64,000 nt of DNA from Chelonoidis abingdonii (GCF_003597395.2 NC_133773.1:70847747-70911746); one strand, 5' to 3'. Shown: positions 24,047-36,614, counted from the stretch's first letter. The notes: generated by a model not told the origin, from the sequence alone. Translations and numbers: made by a program.

Positions 24047-25594
24047 CATGGGGCGTATAGACCCCATGAGGTTCTGGCAACGAAGGAATTAATGCAGGAA
24101 GTGCCAGACAGTATTGATCTGAAGCCACACAGCAACTAGAGGAATAAAAGAGCTGAGAAGCAGAACAGTGGTGTGGCTGCCAAAAGAGCAAGCAGAGAAG
24201 AAATGAGGTAATGCCAGCAGGTGGGTGAAAACCAACATCAGAAGGACAACCACCCTAAGAACGGACAACCAGAGCTACAGGCTGCAGAAGCCTACAGAAC
24301 CAAGACAGCGGCTCAGGGTACATCAGGAAAATTGTTGAGGATGGATTCTGCATGCCTGGGTTAAGGGCCCTGAGCTACAAACCAGGTGAGCAGGTGGACC
24401 TGGGTTTCCTTACCTACCCCTTAACAGAAACTTAAGAACCAAAGGGAGATGTAGGGCTGTTGAGTGCAAGGACCAGCTAACCCTTACCAGACACAAGAGG
24501 AAGTCCGTACACCCCTGTGGAACAGAAATTAATCTCCTTGCCTTCTGTCATATAGCATAAGTCCCAATTCTGAACCTTAGTGTCCAAAATCTGGGTGCTT
24601 GCATGAAACCTCCAAGCTTAATTACCAGCTTAGATCTGACAGCGCTGCCACCAGCCAGAATTTCCAGTGTCTGGCTCACTCTGGTCTCCCCAAAACCTTC
24701 CCTGGGGGACCCCAAGACTCAGATGCCCTGAGTCTCACAACAAAGGGAAATAACCCACTTCCCTCTCCCCCCCCCAGACTTTCCTTGAGAGAGACAGTAT
24801 TCCTGGCACAGAGAAAAATTAGTCTCTCTCTCCCCCTTCCCTCCTCCCCCACCAGTCCTGATGTTTACACCCACTCTCCTGGGATAAAACAAGGGAAACA
24901 AGGAAAGATCAATCAGGTTTTCTAAAAGAAATCTTTTAATAAAAGAAAGGAAAAAGCACCAATTCCCTGGTGAGCTGCAGACATCAATCCCCTTGAAGCC
25001 CCCAACTAGGAAAAACATCCAACAAGTTTGTAAAAAGAAAACTTTATATATAAAGAAGAAAAAGACATAAAAAAATGGTCTCTGGTATCAAGGTGACAAT
25101 ATACAGGGTCATTGGCTTAAAAGAAAACTAAATGAATCATAAACAGCCTTATTCAAAAAAAAAATCAAACAAGTTAAACACATTACCAGCAAACTACACA
25201 CACATGGGTAAATACAAAAACAATATAAAAACCGCTATTATTGTCTATACCTGTACGTTAACAACTGGGAAACAGAAAGAATTAGGAAACCTGGATGATA
25301 GGAAGATCTCACTCTCAGAGCCAAGAGAGCAACAGAGACGAGACAAAGGACACACCCAGAAATTCCCTCCCTGAGCTTTGAAAAATCCAGTTTCCTGATT
25401 GGTCCTCTGGTCAGGTGTTTGGTTCCCTTTGCTAACCCTTTACAGGTAAAAGAAACATTAACCCTTAGCTATCTGTTTATGACACCTTCAGAATAGGACT
25501 ACAGAGATTTAGACAAGAAAAGCAGACGGACTGACCCACAGATCCAAGCACACACTATGTAAAAACCTGTCTGACCAAAAGGGGTTGCTGACAC
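24047..25594 (+). mobile_element. Possible LTR split by a later solo LTR
   Basis: Starts tgtcatggggcg and, once the insertion at 24546-25484 and one copy of its 5-bp duplication are removed, ends near gttgctgaca/ca. The TGTCA...TGACA ends and length of about 600 bases suit an LTR. No matching target duplication was seen, so this is tentative. Confidence 0.3.
24546..25484 (-). mobile_element. Solo LTR (family A), 939 bp, reverse
   Basis: Bounded by TGTCAT and ATGACA and flanked by a perfect 5-bp duplication ccttc (24541-24545, 25485-25489). Read on the minus strand it begins tgtcataaacagatagctaa and shares long stretches with the copies at 53365-54200 and 39492 onwards, including gaaccaaacacctgaccaga and the C/G-rich block. 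No internal retroviral gene lies next to it, so it is a solo LTR left by recombination. Confidence 0.9.
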
Positions 25595-25685
25595 ATCGGG
25601 GCACCAGTCCACAGTAAACTAAAGAGCAGAGTCATATTTCACCTTTTTCCCATCTCAGTTAAATAATGGGTGCATAAGTATACCT

Positions 25686-25992
25686 AGGCTATGTCTACAC
25701 TACGCATCTTTTAGCAACATGGCTGTGCCACTACAGCCGTGCCACTAAAAGGCACAGTGTAGCCGTTGTTTGTTGGCCGGAGAGAGCTCTCCCACCAACA
25801 AAAAATTTCCATCCCCAACAAGCAGTGGTAACTTTGCCTGCAGGAGAGTGCTCCTGTCAAAAAGAGCTATTCACACTAGTGCTTTCCCTCAACAAACCTT
25901 TTGTCTTTCATGGAGGAGGTGGCGCGGGGAATTAACACCTCTGAAAGACAAAAGTTGTGTCATTCACTTACCAATGTAGACAAAGCCTTAAG
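25686..25992. mobile_element. MITE with tgtctacact termini
   Basis: Left end aggctatgtctacact and right end aatgtagacaaagcctta form an imperfect terminal inverted repeat. The interior has internal inverted copies (ggctgtgccacta / acagccgtgccacta). Related in its ends to the element at 30259. Confidence 0.65.
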
Positions 25993-26359
25993 TGCACTTC
26001 TAGAAATACTTTCTGCTCTAGGACTAATGATTCCACTTCTAGGGATTCTAGATTCTGGGGCTGGCACAATATAGATTATTGATGATTTACATATCTTTAA
26101 AACCAGAATAAACCTTTTCAAGTTGACCTACTGTAGTAAAATCTCCTATGTAGAAGTACAAATTCCTTCAGAATAGAGCTATAAAATACAGTTTTACTGT
26201 CGTCAAAATCACAAAAGTTGCTGCTGATAAAATACTGTTGGAAATACAAAAAGTACAAACTGACAACAAATCTGTTACCATGCTCAAGAGAACAAGTCTC
26301 TATAGTGCAGGTATCATATGTCCAAATCAAATACAGTAGTGAACTAAAAGCAATTAGAA

Positions 26360-26672
26360 GTGACAAAAAGTCCTGTGGCACCTTATAGACTAACAGGCCA
26401 ACGTATTGGAGCATAAGCTTTTGGGTGAATATCCACTTTGTCAGGCGCATGTGGTGGAAATTTCCAGAGACAGGTATAAATATGCAGGCTAGACAGATTC
26501 TTGCCTGCATATTTATACCTTCCTCTGGAAATTTCCACCACATGCGCCTGACAAAGTGGGTATTCACCCACAAAAGCTTATGCTCCAATACGTTGGTCTG
26601 TTAGTCTATAAGGTGCCACAGGACTCTGTCACTTTTTATAGATCCAGACTAACATGGCTACCCCTCTGATAA
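26360..26672 (+). mobile_element. Penelope-like element fragment, large inverted repeat
   Basis: Arms 26360-26490 and 26505-26632 are nearly perfect reverse complements (starting gtgacaaaaagtcctgtggc and ending its complement), separated by a short loop. Each arm contains a decayed hammerhead-like core: in the right arm ctgacaa (26548-26554), stem II gtgggt/acccac (26556-26571), aaaa in place of GAAA (26572-26575), and gcttatgctc (26576-26585). After the inverted repeat comes the common PLE tail gatccagactaacatggcta. Confidence 0.85.
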
Positions 26673-26674
26673 AT

Positions 26675-28225
26675 CAGTTAGCTACTTAACAGAATAAGAA
26701 CTAGCATAAAAAACAGTACCTAAAACAGAAAAAATATCTACGGCACATTCAGTTCCACAACTAAAATAAAAAGAATACTTCAGCTATTCACTATTACCTC
26801 TGTTCCCCTCCACCATCACTGCCCACTGATCTACCATATTTACTAATTCACAGTGTAATTAATGAATAGCACTCTGTTAGTCTTTCACCCAAACAGGAAA
26901 GAATTACAGGTTAGTAGTTAGGTAACATATCATACTTTCCTTTTCTAGACTAACACTTATATTTTATATCGGTATGGGTATAATTGTTTTCCAAAACAGG
27001 ATTTATATTCCCCTCACTATCCCCAACCGACCTAAGGACTAATATCTTAAACAAAATGTTTTCATATGTAAACTTTTGCCTTAACTAAGGCAGTATTGAT
27101 ACAACTCTGACACCTTTTTAAAACAATCATGTTAAAGTAAATCAAATATGGAGTTTTAAAACAGTTGCAATTTAACTTTAAAGTAATATATCACATGGTT
27201 ATTTGAACACACATTAAGTGCAAGTTTTAACCAGATTATCACAATGCAGTTTGTGGCAGCAGAACAAAAAGTATTGTTGAAATAATAAAGCAAATTTTGT
27301 GCTAAAGTTTCAACCGTAACATTGTCTGAATCTGAGACTTAAACCAAAGTGGAAAGAAGGCGGAAAATGCTGAACTTAAATTTTAGAACTTGATATTATA
27401 TTTTGTTACATTTCAATGCAAATGGGCTACTTTTCATAGCTCTTAAAAAGTATTGCTCACTTTTCAAAACGTCTTCAAAATTGTTTTGTCAGCACATATT
27501 CATAAGGAACAACCTGCATCCTTGATGGAACCTAATTTGTGTTCCCTATTGGTCTTTTTTTTAATTAAAAAAAAACATCTATGGATTCAATTATCCAAAA
27601 TGAACTGTTCCTAGTGAAAAGAAAAAAATTTCTTCGGTATCATTCTGTATCTGAAAAAAATTGTAGCATGATCAAATAGATTTCTTTTTCCCCTATCTAA
27701 ACAAACGGATATGATAAATATCCGTAGAATATTGTGAAAGGGGCTATTTCCATAGCTTAAAATCAGTGATGTGATCTCCAGAAAGCAAACAAACAAAAAA
27801 ATCCCCAACCATTTTATCAAGAATTGGAAGATTAATATTGCCAGGCAATTGAATCCTGTCAGTAATCCATGTTGTTTAATTACAGTCCAGAGGAAAACAA
27901 ATTCCAAGCATACACTTCAAAAGGAATGAAGCAGAACATTATGGATTTGTAAATAGATCAGGAAGCTAGCCGCTCTCCAAACACAAGACAGCACAGAACC
28001 TGCCCCATATAGTTTACAATCTATCACAAAACAAAATGAACTGTAATAAATAATAAGCGGGAAACAGGAAAAGAAAAGGAGGTTAACAGTAATGTATGTG
28101 TGAAGCTACAGTGGCTACTATATGCTCATTTGAAAGTACTGCTGTGAAAAAGGTTTTTTTTGCCTTATTATTTTGCCCCTGACTTGCTATGATCAGTTGG
28201 GTTGTTTCATGAAGCCATCACACTG
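26675..28225. other. Unassigned sequence
   Basis: AT-rich, no gene or repeat recognised. Confidence 0.5.
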
Positions 28226-28229
28226 GAAG

Positions 28230-28600
28230 ACAGTCTTGTGGAAGTATTCAGAGACGAGGATAATAGTCTTACAAACTAGTTCAAGTAAAGTGTTCCATTA
28301 ATAAAGGACACTATGAAAAAATGTCTGAAGATAGTTAAGGGAGAAGCAAATAGACGACAAACCCTGACATCACTGGCAAAAGGGAGGGTGATGTGATGAC
28401 ATGAACGGGTAAAGTAGAAAGAAGCAGAGTTATGAAGGGGCTTGAGGAGAAAGCTATACTTGATACATTGAAAAGAGGGCAGTGAGGAGTTTCAAAGGGG
28501 ACAGAGATGATATGATCAAATAAAGGAAGCCAAAAAGATGATTTTAGCAGCTGCATTTTACGTGACCTACAGTAGGGCAGTCTGAGCATTACCCATTCCT
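28230..28600. mobile_element. Possible old LINE remnant
   Basis: The purine-rich stretch with gatgatatgatcaaataaagg and aaaagatgattttagcagct resembles a repeat I associate with old amniote L2/CR1 3' regions. Low confidence. Confidence 0.3.
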
Positions 28601-28604
28601 CTTT

Positions 28605-29920
28605 AATTGTTTAGGAAGTTTGTTTATAGCAATCTGTATTCTTTACTTAATATGTATTTTACACTATACTTCAAATTAGGGATGATTAACTAAGACTAAG
28701 AACAAATGTTTAATTGTATCACTGTAGTCAGCAATAACCAAAATGTGGAGCAGCAGTCAACAGGACTGCGCACATACATAAAAGTAAGCACATCCAAATT
28801 CGCAAGATCAGGGTTGAACTGCACCCGTATCATTTGCAACATATCCATTTGGCATCTGAACATTCAGAGTAGGTAATACTGCATTTCACATAAATGTACA
28901 CTATTTCCAGATTTTCTTTTTTTACACTTGCTTCTTACATAAAATCATATCCTTCCTGTACAGCGCACATTATTAATCAGTCTTGTAGAATCAATTTTAA
29001 GGCTCACTATCAATGTCAGTAGGCTATTGTTATACCATAGGTCACTCGAGGAAGGAGCTGGGAGAAGGATGAGTCGAGGGTTTACCATGAAATCAAAATA
29101 AGTTTTCTTTACTCTCCCACCTCTCCTCCCCCAAATAAATCAATGTAAAACAGAAATGTTACAAACATCTGCCATATTTCAGCAGATGTTGGTGTCCTGT
29201 AGAAAACAGAGGACAGCAAAGAAAGAGAAACCAGCTCCCTTTCCCTTGACATGCTGCTAATCCACTTCACAACCCAGTCACAATCAAGTGCTTCTTCCTA
29301 TCCCAGACAATACAGCACTTAACTCTGGGGCAGGGGTAGCAGAGAGTCTAGAGGCTGTAAAGCCAGTTTTACACACTCTCGATGCAGTGTTGCTCCAGAG
29401 ATAAGCACTTTGTGAAAACAAAAGGTAATGGGAAAGATTGCATCATGGGTCCAATTTTCCAAAATTGAGAAGCAGTGATGTGCTCTACTGGAAGCATTAA
29501 GATAAGTAACTAATCTGTTTAAGGCAATTTTTAGTTGTTGATATAGAAGTGAAAATCATCACCCATGTAATTGCTAAGAGGGACACATCTGTCAAGGTTT
29601 AAATTCTTTTTCCTCCCTCAGTTTCATTACTCATTTCATGTACCACTGAAAGACAAAACCCGAGGAGGCTCTAACTCATTAGGAAGATTCTCTCCAAGAT
29701 GAATTACAGTGGAATCAGTGGGATTTATGATGTTATGTGGTTAAACTCAATTCAGAGTTACACATGAAAAAAAGAGATCTTACACGTTTAATCTCATAAT
29801 TTAGTCTTCATTAACATTCTATGTACTCATTAATAAAGTAAGTATTACCTAAATACCAAAAGTTGGGACAGTCAATGGAAAGAGGCAAGTTTATATCCTG
29901 CCTCTGATACATCTGTTGTG
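28605..29920. other. Unassigned sequence
   Basis: No gene or repeat recognised. Confidence 0.45.
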
Positions 29921-30258
29921 TAAGTGGTGTTGTAGCGATGCTAGTCCCAGGACATTAGAAAGACAAGGTAGGTGAGTTAATATCTTTTCACAAAATGATC
30001 AATCCATATCTGACCTCTCCGTCTTCATCCTCAAAGGAAACCTGCACAACACTTTCAAAAGAGAAGCCTGGAAGCTTAAAACTCATAACTTTTTTGGATA
30101 CTAAAAATCATGGCCTGATTAAAGACATTATGTATGTATGGTTTGTTAACAATCTGTAACCCAGGGGAGTTAACAAGCACTTCACCTTGAATAGTCCCTT
30201 AGAATATATGTTAACTACTTATGCTAAACAATCTGTACCACCTTGTATTTAGCTATAA

Positions 30259-30482
30259 CTAAGGCTTTGTCTACACTAGCACTTTTGTCAGAAAAACTTT
30301 TGTTGGTCGGGGTATTGAAAAAACAGACCCAAGTTTCACCCACAAACGTGCCAGTGTGGACAGTGATATGTTGGCAAGAGATGCTCCCCCACTAGCATAG
30401 AATGGCTACCCAGGAGACCTTACAGGAGCACAGCTGCAGTGGTACAGATTTGCCTCTGTAATGCCCATAGCATAGACATTGC
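30259..30482. mobile_element. MITE with tgtctacact termini
   Basis: Left end aaggctttgtctacactagc, right end agcatagacattgctta, related to the element at 25686. Inserted in the PLE copy. Confidence 0.6.
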
Positions 30483-30787
30483 TTATGGTTAAGATTTTGT
30501 CACTGTTGTTTTTAGTAGGAGTCATGGACAGGTCGGGGGCAATAAATACAAATTCATGGAAATCCATGACCCATCTGTGACTTTTACTAAAAATAACGTG
30601 GAAGGAGGGCTGACGGGAAGACTGAAGCATGAGCGTCCAGCACCCACTGCCCACAGTGGCTGAGAGCTGCCTCCATCAGCCCACAGCTCCGTCCAGCTGC
30701 CTTGGGGCTGAGGTGAAAAATTTCATGGAGGTGTCTGGAAATCACAGAATCCATACCTTCTGTAACCTCCATAATATAATCTTACCC
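30483..30787. mobile_element. MITE with ggttaagatttt termini
   Basis: Left end atggttaagattttgtcact, right end ataatcttaccctta, an imperfect inverted repeat. An internal inverted pair, ttttagtaggagtcatggac and ccatctgtgacttttactaa, is visible. Confidence 0.55.
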
Positions 30788-30919
30788 TTACTTATGACAT
30801 TCTGAGTACCTTTTCCAAACCTAAAGACCACCTCTGTGTAGCTTGAAAGTCTGTCTCTTTCACCAACAGGAGTTGAGCCAATAAAAGATGTTACCTCATC
30901 CACCTCGTCTCTCATTTCT

Positions 30920-32995
30920 CCACAAAGGTTTCATACTAAAGCTGAGATTTTCAAAAACAGGCCCAACTCTGCTCTCACTCGAAGTAAAACTTGAGAAACA
31001 TACCTAGTTTTCCACATTCTGTTTGGCAAGACTAAATTCAATGAGTCACTGATGCTCTTAAACCATCAAGTCAAAGAGGTCCAACCACTGCTGATCAAAA
31101 TTGCTTCTTCTTAATACTAATCCACTAAACTACACTATTCCCTCCTCTAGTCAAGAAGTGCTTGTAAAGTTTGCCATTACTGACATAGCTTATGTTGGAA
31201 TGGCACATAATACTGTATATAATGAAACTGCACAAATTAACAGTGAAAAAGTCCACACTAATGTTAAATTTAAGACTTTAAAAGACATAAAATCCAAGAA
31301 ATTCTGAATTAAGGTCTTAATGAAAACTCTTCCTGATTGCCCAAATGTGCTGCATGGCAATAGGCTCTTCCTTTATATGATAGCAGCACTGGACAATCTG
31401 ACTGGCTATTCAGGGAATATGGATTCTCAGCATCATTTGTATTCTGGTGTACTTAAAGCAGTAGCACAAAACACCCGCCTTCCTTCCCCCCACCCAATAC
31501 CAGTGTGGCTGCAGTTATATGGTATCAACATATTTTAATGGTATAATTTATTCCTGTACAGAAAGGGAAATAAATTGTACAGGTATATGGCTCCTTTATA
31601 TGACATAACTGTGTCTACAATAGGAGCTGCACCTGTATAACTATATTAGGAATGTGATTTTTTTCCCCTTAATATAGTAATATCAGTATTTTTTTTAAGT
31701 GTGCATGTAGCCCAGTGTAAGTTATTTGAGAACAGAGTACTACTAAAATCCATTTTTGTTTTATGGGGTTTTCTTTGTGGGAGAGGGGCATATTAAGACA
31801 ACATAAGCCAAACCAAACTTTATCAAACTAGTAAAACACTTATGTCAAATATTTCAGCAACATTTTCCAGTTAAGATGTGTTTTGAACAAAAAAATAATC
31901 ATGATTTTAACTACAGCATTGTTATAATACATGGATTCTGGGACTCCTATGTTATAACACACATATTATATTCTTGAATTATTATAAATAGCAGTTCACT
32001 AAAACAGAATAAGAAAACATTACCATTTTACAGAGATCTTACAAAGAAACTGAGGCACTGACTTGCCCATGGTTACATGGGAAGTCTGGCGACACCGAGA
32101 ATCAAAGCAGGATTTACATAATGAAATGCTAGAGGCTGTGCAGGAACAGCCTGGGAGCATGGATTCTCACAGCAAAGCACAGTAAGGCTCGCTCCCAGAG
32201 GCGAGGATTGGAGTGACCTAACAGATCACTGGTCCAGGTAACACGAGCGGAATGTCACATCCATCCTTACTAAATATCTTCTGTATGCCTTTATTTCACA
32301 AATGTCACAGATCACAATCTATTGAAACCAATATGCCAATGTAATTCTTTGATTAAATAATATTCAAGTAAATTATAGGCAGGAAAGAAGGAAAAAAGTC
32401 TCGCATTGCTACACTGTTGATTTAATAAAGATTAATTAATCTGCCCTGAAGTGTGTTATGATGTGTGCTTTATCTCTTCCCTTCTGTACAAATAGTAGAA
32501 AAAAATCATCTTTAATAGAACTGACACTTGGGATCTAGCTAACTTTTTACCCAAATCATCTAGGAATGGACTATACAGAAGAGTTAATTTGTATATCAAT
32601 TAGAGAAGCTGATTAACCTTTAAAAACACATCCCTGAGACAAACAAAAATATAAAATGGACTGCAAAAAAGAGGTGACATTTAACAAAGGCATAACAAAT
32701 ATTTTTAAAATATAAGTTATATCATAACTGAACAATATCAAATAGTGGAATAATTGCATCCGCTTTGCAAACAGATTTGGCCAAGTAAGAATTCTGCTTA
32801 AAAGGAACTAAAACAAACTGTGATGCTTTATCACTTTTGAACTTTGTTTTAAAATGCATATGTCCCATTTCTGAGAAAATAAATATTTCATAACGATTGC
32901 TTGAGAGTCAGACCATTAGCACAACAGCAGTGTGTTTGGAGGAAGTAGGTTTTTTTTAGGTAGAGCCATTACCTACGTGATGCAGCTTACAGCCT
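30920..32995. other. Unassigned sequence
   Basis: No gene. A short MIR-like scrap (aaactgaggcactgacttgc) occurs at 32048-32067. Confidence 0.45.
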
Positions 32996-33000
32996 TTCAG

Positions 33001-35160
33001 AGGCTTGGTCCACACTACGCGTTTAAACCGATTTTAGCAGCGTTAAACAGATTTAACGCTGTACTCGTCCAGACTACGAGGCCCTTTACATCGATATAAA
33101 GGGCTCTTTAAATCGGTTTCTGTACTCCTCTCCAATGAAAGGAGTAGCGCTAAAATCGGTATTACCATATCGGATTAGGGTTAGAGTGGCCGCAAATCGA
33201 CGGTATTGGCCTCTGGGCGGTATCCCACAATGCACCACTGTGACTGCTCTGGACAGCAATCTGAACTCGGATGCAGTGGCCAGGTAAATAGGAAAAGCCC
33301 TGCGAAATTTGATTTCATTTCCTGTTCCAGCATGGAGCTCTGACCAGCACGGGTGCGATGCAGTCCCAAATCAAAAAGAGCTCCAGCCTGGACCGTATGG
33401 GAGATACTGGATCTGATCGCTGTATGGGGAACAAATTGTTCTTCAAAAGCGCCCGTTACAGAAGAATGAAGGCAAAGCGTTTGAAAAAAAAAATCAGCAA
33501 CACAGTGCTGCGTGACAAGCAAACGGGAAGCCAGAGACTCAATGGATGCTCATGGAGGGAAGGGAGGGAGGGGTACTGAGGACTCCAGCTAGCCACAGTC
33601 CCCGCAGTCTCTGAAAGCATTTGCATTCTTGGCTGAGCCCCAACCCAGTAGATTCAAATACATTGTCCGGCAGGTTCAGGAGTAGCAGGTCAATTTATCC
33701 CCCCCCCATGAAAGAAAGGGAAAAATCGTTTTTATGACTTCTTCCTGTTCCACCCCCTATAGTCATGAATGCTGCTGGTAGACGCATGCGGCCGAGCAGT
33801 AGAAGCTACAATACCTTCTTCCCCGCCCAGTGGCAGATCTGGTGGCAAGACTGGAAACCGTCCTTAGTTCAACGTCGGATGCTCCTGGCTTGCCTCAGAG
33901 TGTGCATGCAAACGGTTCTGAGTAAATAAGGAATGACCCCGGTCATTCCATCGATAGATTGATAGCGAACAGTGGACTCGCCGCCCCATATAGCACTGGG
34001 GGGCTGAGCTCCACAGCACCTTCCCTTTCACTGTGTAATGAAGATTCATAGACTGTCACGCAAACCGGGAGAGCTGCATCCCCATCTATGTGTGTCACTA
34101 TAAAAAATAATTACTACTCGCAAAGGGGTCATCGATGGTCGGGACCGATCCTGCGCAAACGTAAATTGGGGGCGCGACCACCAAAAGAAAGCACGGGGGG
34201 GTTTGTTACGTCGAACATTCGGCACTACACCATCATGTCTTGCGGATTCTAGACGAACAGGCGCTACGGTGATCCACTGCGTTCCCTAATTGTGTCTATG
34301 AAGTCAATATGTACATAGGGAGAGACGCCGACGAGAATATAAAGAAAACACAGAAAAGAAGAGATTGACGTCGAGGAATGCAATCTACAACTCGAGTGTG
34401 TGTCTGTATTGCGGCCACGCCATCCCGCGTGGCTCGTGCACCGCAGTCTAGCGAACGACACAGGGAATCATATCTAGCAGCATACATAGTCAACAGCAGG
34501 AGAAAGGCGAGATAAAGCATTCATTTGCTCGAAGGATGTATCGTCGGACAGCCCCAACTTTTCTTTATTTTTTCTAATGAGGATGTGTGTAATTCGGTCA
34601 ACCGATGACGTAGTAATCTGTATCATCGCCATAGCAACAAAGATTAGCAAATGAAGTAAACTCGCGCGTGTAGCCGCTGAAGAGGTCATCGCCTCTGTCC
34701 TGCTAAGCAGTCAACTAGCTGCGTAGGCACACTGTCAGTCCCGTTTTTCGCTACTGTACAATAGAAGACAAAAAAAAAAGCCGAACGGCTCCATCTGGGT
34801 GCCATGCATGAACTGCCAGGGCAATCCAGGGAAAAAGGGCGCGAAATGATTGTCTGCCGTTGCTTCCCGCGAGGAAAGAATGGACTGACACATTAACCCA
34901 GACCGACCCGCGACAATGATTTTTGCCCCATCAGCCACTGGGCTCTCAACCCAGAATTCTAAGGGGCGGGGGAGACTGCGGGAACTATGGGATAGCTACA
35001 GAATAGCTATCCAAAGTGCAACGTTCCGGAAATCGACGCTAGCCTTGGACCATGGATGCACACCGCTGAATTAATGTGCTTAGTGTGGCCTTTATACAAT
35101 CTGTTTTATAAAACTGGTTTATGTAAAATCGGAATAATCTCGTAGTGTAGACGTACCCAG
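33001..35160 (+). mobile_element. Harbinger-like DNA element, degraded
   Basis: Left end ggtccacactacgcgttta and right end tcgtagtgtagacgtaccc form an imperfect terminal inverted repeat, each followed inward by a related aaaccg/atcgg motif. Around 33330-33560 the plus strand corresponds to the start of the Myb/SANT-like protein carried by a common turtle element of this type (the tcctggaccg... gatctgatcgctgtatgggg segment, 33389-33429), with frame breaks. The interior from about 33600 to 34940 is unusually CpG-rich and hard to place. No DDE transposase was recognised. Confidence 0.5.
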
Positions 35161-35164
35161 AGAA

Positions 35165-36570
35165 ATTGAGTGTGCCAGTCTCCTTCTCACCCCACAACCA
35201 CAACCAATCCATGGAGCAATTCTGGAATCAGCTTTACAAGGAAACAACAAACAACATAACCTCACAAGTGGAATTGAATTGTCACAATAAAATGCAGAAG
35301 AACAGGAGACCAAAAAAAAATGTAAGAGGCAACTCTCAGTATATCAGAACAACTGTTTACTTGGATCCTTGCATTTTGATTAAGTATCACAAATTCGTAT
35401 TTACCAGGTTTCCTGTAGTCAAAAGGACAAATTTTCAAAGTCAGTATAAAAGCTGCACTGCCAGAGTAGACATGCACTCCCTGAGCAAGCCAAGCCCCAA
35501 AGTGTTCATGTGCAAAGAGAAATCTGAACATTCAGATTAAGTAATCATATATACTAACTAATCCATGCAAGAACAATTACTATTTCTGAATGCAAAAAAC
35601 ACAGTTGGTTGAAATAGGCAAATGGATGAATTTGCATCTTTAAGTGTTAACCCACTGGACTTTGAAAGTGAAACCTTTTACCATGAAGTCAAAACAACAA
35701 TTTTTCCCCACAGATAGCAATGCCAAGTTTGAGCTGTGTTGGACTCTCCAGTCATTGAGGCTCACCAAAACTATTGTGATGTTCATTGCTCATAGTCCAT
35801 TGTTACATGGTGTGAACAATCAGCTGCTTTATACAGACAGAGTTCTGTGGTAATAACTTAAGCTCCCTGATTTGGACATATCAAAAGTTCTTCCCCTCTC
35901 CCTGTTTAACAGAAAACCTCCATTATCTTTTCCCTTAACTCCACAACATATATACATCGATTCCAACCCATCACTCATTCTACTCCATCTCCTCACTTTA
36001 GTGAATTCATACAGCAGGCATGGTACTGTAGATCAGAGAGGATAGTGAGCGTGGAAAAGTGGTGACACATTGAATAAAAGCTCTTGTAAGTTAAGGAGCT
36101 ATTCAATGTGCTTTACAGCCAGGCCCAAATTGTTTGAACCAGCCAGTTATATGTTTTGGAGAAATGCAGGAGTCAGTAGTACTTTATAAAAATACTGTTT
36201 CCTACTTTACTCAATTTTACGTTAATTTGCTATCACTACTTGTGAAGTTTTGCAATTTGCATTTGCAGTTTTATAAACGCGTTTATAATTAGAAACTCAA
36301 GATCCTCATGAAAAACTGAAACGATTACATTCACTTCAATAATTTGCACAGCAATCAGTGGCACTGTCTTGAAGATAGGATGATGACTCCAAATGAGGAA
36401 TAAGCAACAGGTTCTGAGATTTATAAAGTGAAGATACTGTTTTGTGTATATTTGTAACAAAGAGAGAGAAGAAAGAAAACAATTATTTTGCCCTTTTTTT
36501 CATGCAGCTTCAGCAGTTCTTTAATATATTTGTGTCCCATAGTCCTCTTTTAGGACCAGTTTTGCTTTAT
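35165..36570. other. Unassigned sequence
   Basis: No gene or repeat recognised. Confidence 0.45.
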
Positions 36571-36571
36571 A

Positions 36572-36572
<1 letters not shown>

Positions 36573-36612
<40 letters not shown>
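36573..36612. repeat. Poly(A) tract, 40 bases
   Basis: Forty uninterrupted A residues. No retroposon body was recognised directly upstream. Confidence 0.98.

Positions 36613-36614
<2 letters not shown>

Larger units (their letters stand above)
29926..30915 (+). mobile_element. Second Penelope-like family, copy split by MITEs
   Basis: Left part 29926-30255: terminal phrase gttgtagcgatgctagtcccag in the opposite orientation, then a plus-strand stretch with ctccgtcttcatcctcaaagg and gagaagcctggaagcttaaa, which looks like the end of the PLE reading frame, then aatagtcccttagaatatat. Right part 30788-30915: ctaaaga (30821-30827), a short stem, gaaa (30845-30848), caccaacaggagttg, then ttacctcatccacctcgtct. 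The right part resembles the hammerhead-like terminal segment of this family with a damaged core. Two MITEs lie between the parts. Confidence 0.55.
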
